The position numbers and the translations under genes were made by a program. Positions 63,729 to 64,000 of a DNA stretch of 64,000 nucleotides are shown here, one piece after another. Position 1 is the stretch's first letter, and the number at the start of each line of letters is the position of its first letter. This stretch comes from Gammaproteobacteria bacterium. Lineage in GTDB: Bacteria; Pseudomonadota; Gammaproteobacteria; HK1. The notes beneath the pieces are model-generated. The model was given only the letters and a program-made list of their open reading frames with translations. It was not told the DNA's origin and made no database searches. The stretch spans positions 62,001 to 126,000 of the forward strand of contig WLWT01000003.1 in assembly GCA_012103455.1 (NCBI GenBank). The letters are read 5' to 3'.

Positions 63729-64000
63729 GCGCACCGCCGGCCATCGAACTGTACTGCGAAGTGATGGGCGCCGGTCCACCTCTAGTCATCTGCCACGGAC
63801 TTTTCGGCTCGGGCACGAATTGGCGCACACTGGCCAAAGCGCTGGCAGCGCACTACCAAGTCCATCTGCTGGATGCTCGCAACCATGGCCGCTCCGCCCA
63901 TGCGGACTCGATGTCCTACGGCGACATGGCGCTAGACCTTATCGCCACGTTAAAGCAGCTAGGCTTGTCGAAAGTGCACCTCATAGGGCACAGCATGGGT
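63725..64000 (+). CDS. Alpha/beta hydrolase, YbfF-like (runs off window)
   Basis: The first 92 residues are visible. They show the oxyanion-hole region VICHGLFGSGTNWRTLAK, LDARNHGRSAHAD, MSYGDMALDLIATLKQLGL and the nucleophile elbow GHSMG at the edge. The pattern is close to the YbfF esterase type of alpha/beta hydrolase, whose substrate is uncertain. ATG overlaps the lpdA stop as ATGA, so it is translated with the pyruvate dehydrogenase operon. Confidence 0.85.
   Translation, partial: MSAPPAIELYCEVMGAGPPLVICHGLFGSGTNWRTLAKALAAHYQVHLLDARNHGRSAHADSMSYGDMALDLIATLKQLGLSKVHLIGHSMG

Overview
The window looks like a gammaproteobacterial chromosome of moderately high GC with one AT-richer, repeat-laden accessory segment. 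The placement rests on gene order: a division/cell-wall (dcw) cluster, lpoA-yraN-diaA-dolP, petABC next to sspAB, a DegS/AlgW protease near hisD-murA-ibaG, yajC-secDF with queA-tgt beside a leucine tRNA, guaBA near xseA, and a three-gene pyruvate dehydrogenase operon. From memory this order resembles Pseudomonas. I cannot name a genus.

1-15.5 kb (minus strand): a tightly overlapped dcw operon runs mraZ-rsmH-ftsL-ftsI-murE-murF-mraY-ftsW-murG-murC-murB-ftsQ-ftsA-ftsZ, with ftsZ cut by the window edge just inside its C-terminal peptide. murD and ddl are missing from their usual places. A promoter and three 10-bp-spaced MraZ boxes lie before mraZ. 15.7-16.1 kb holds RNase P RNA. 16.3-20.1 kb (plus) is the envelope cluster lpoA-yraN-diaA-dolP plus a small membrane protein. 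20.1-24.1 kb (minus) holds sspB, sspA and the cytochrome bc1 genes; a DegS-type protease follows on plus. 25.6-27.0 kb is a decayed ISKra4-type insertion sequence where hisC might be expected. 27.1-35.5 kb (minus) holds hisD, murA, ibaG, secF, secD, yajC, tgt and queA, then tRNA-Leu(CAA) on plus.

35.6-50.7 kb is the accessory region. It opens with a graveyard: a group II intron maturase tail, an attC-like site, a frameshifted ISL3 transposase, two genes truncated against each other (a secreted DNRLRE-like protein and a methyltransferase) and an intact IS630 element. Then comes the most interesting locus (40.8-50.0 kb): an IalB-like periplasmic protein, a TpsB/FhaC transporter broken by a one-base insertion, a ~2094-residue FhaB/CdiA-like exoprotein with a His-rich C-terminal domain, and a small overlapping gene in the immunity position. 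This is the architecture of contact-dependent inhibition. It is flanked by inverted remnants of the same ISKra4-type element and of the same small IS5-like repeat.

50.7-64 kb returns to housekeeping: guaA and guaB (minus), xseA (plus), elyC, lipA and rnt (minus), then aceE-aceF-lpdA and the start of an alpha/beta hydrolase (plus).

All family names come from reading translations and remembered motifs; no database search was possible.
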